23,156 bases of DNA from an uncultured Bacteroides sp. (lineage in GTDB: Bacteria > Bacteroidota > Bacteroidia > Bacteroidales > Bacteroidaceae), in the NCBI RefSeq assembly GCF_905207245.1, contig NZ_CAJLKP010000092.1:1-23156 (forward strand), in the 5' to 3' direction. A program made the position numbers and the translations under genes. The first letter of the stretch is position 1; each line of letters starts with the position of its first letter. Shown one piece after another: positions 22,834 through 23,156 of this stretch. The notes under the pieces were generated by a model that saw only the letters and a program-made list of their open reading frames with translations, was not told where the DNA came from and made no database searches.

Positions 22834-23088
22834 TTATCCCAGCTTATTAATGTAGAGAGCCAACTTAGACTTCAAGTTGTTAGCCTTGTTCTTGTGGATT
22901 ACATTGGTCTTAGCCAATTTATCCAACATTTTAGTTACGCCCGGATACATTGCAGTAGCTTCTGCTTTGTCGGTTGTAGAACGAAGCTTTCTAACAGCAT
23001 TTCTCATGGTTTTACCATAATATCTGTTGTGGAGTCTTCTTGTCTCTTCTTGTCTGATTCTTTTCAGTGATGATTTGTGATTTGCCAT
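22834..23088 (-). CDS. rpsT: 30S ribosomal protein S20
   Basis: An 84-residue, lysine- and arginine-rich helical ribosomal protein of the expected S20 length. It begins MANHKSSLKRIRQ, continues with RRLHNRYYGKTMRNAVRKLR and ends with NNLKSKLALYINKLG. S20 binds 16S rRNA in the small subunit. It lies 39 bases after the 3' end of a tRNA on the same strand. No TAnnTTTG box or hairpin is seen between them, so the two may share a transcript. A terminator hairpin follows the gene. Confidence 0.96.
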   Translation of the reverse strand: MANHKSSLKRIRQEETRRLHNRYYGKTMRNAVRKLRSTTDKAEATAMYPGVTKMLDKLAKTNVIHKNKANNLKSKLALYINKLG

Positions 23089-23127
23089 CTCGACTAATCT
23101 TTTTTAATTCGTTTATTTTTTTAATTG

Positions 23128-23156
23128 TAGCCCGTGGGGGAATCGAACCCCCCTTT
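23128..23156 (-). tRNA. 3' end of a tRNA, probably tRNA-Glu (partial)
   Basis: On the minus strand the T arm GGGGG-TTCGATT-CCCCC is followed by the 3' acceptor strand ACGGGCT and discriminator A at 23128. The next bases are CAA, so the CCA end is not encoded. The 5' half and anticodon lie outside the window. The tRNA-Glu guess rests on the acceptor sequence and the rpsT neighbour, from memory of Bacteroides genomes, and is not proven. Confidence 0.8.

Overview
The window looks like chromosomal DNA of a gut Bacteroides or close relative. The evidence is a SusC/SusD pair, Bacteroidota-type -7 boxes (TAnnTTTG) upstream of most operons, lipoproteins with their cysteine close behind a short signal peptide, a periplasmic-TPR/cytoplasmic-HTH membrane regulator, a short 653-residue GyrB, and a tRNA whose CCA end is not encoded. 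The species assignment is inference; no rRNA is present.

Left part (1-14620, all transcribed leftwards): a carbohydrate-use region. In transcription order it holds a membrane-anchored TPR/HTH regulator (14620-12998), a 221-bp promoter region with an inverted repeat and a helical-turn-spaced direct repeat, an unrecognised AT-rich lipoprotein (12776-11067), a SusC-like TonB-dependent porin and its SusD-like lipoprotein (11027-6252), and a strong hairpin terminator (6192-6231). A second, probably separate unit follows: a LysO-type lysine exporter split into two overlapping genes, a secreted LacZ-type GH2 beta-galactosidase, a GH63-type glucosidase lipoprotein, and possibly the start of one more gene at the window edge. 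The likely logic is capture of an oligosaccharide by SusCD, trimming of galactosyl and glucosyl ends by GH2 and GH63 outside the cytoplasm, and induction through the TPR regulator. The substrate is not shown by the sequence. The lysine exporter in the second unit does not fit this logic and may be a chance neighbour.

Middle and right part (14700-23156): housekeeping genes in single or paired units on both strands. These are rnhB (+), a beta-propeller secreted protein (-, its stop codon touching that of rnhB), corA (-) divergent from gpmI (+), a cysteine-rich DUF3109 protein (+), gyrB (-), rpsT (-) and the 3' end of a tRNA (-), probably tRNA-Glu. The intergenic spaces here contain several clear hairpins and three copies of a short AT-rich repeat placed at the ends of gpmI and gyrB and just before the DUF3109 gene.

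The best candidate for something undescribed is the 569-residue lipoprotein between the regulator and SusC, together with its promoter-region repeats: it has no family I recognise, differs in base composition, and has an unusual glycine-rich helical stretch between beta-rich parts. No CRISPR array, insertion sequence, prophage or rRNA was seen. No gene-free stretch exceeds 300 bases.
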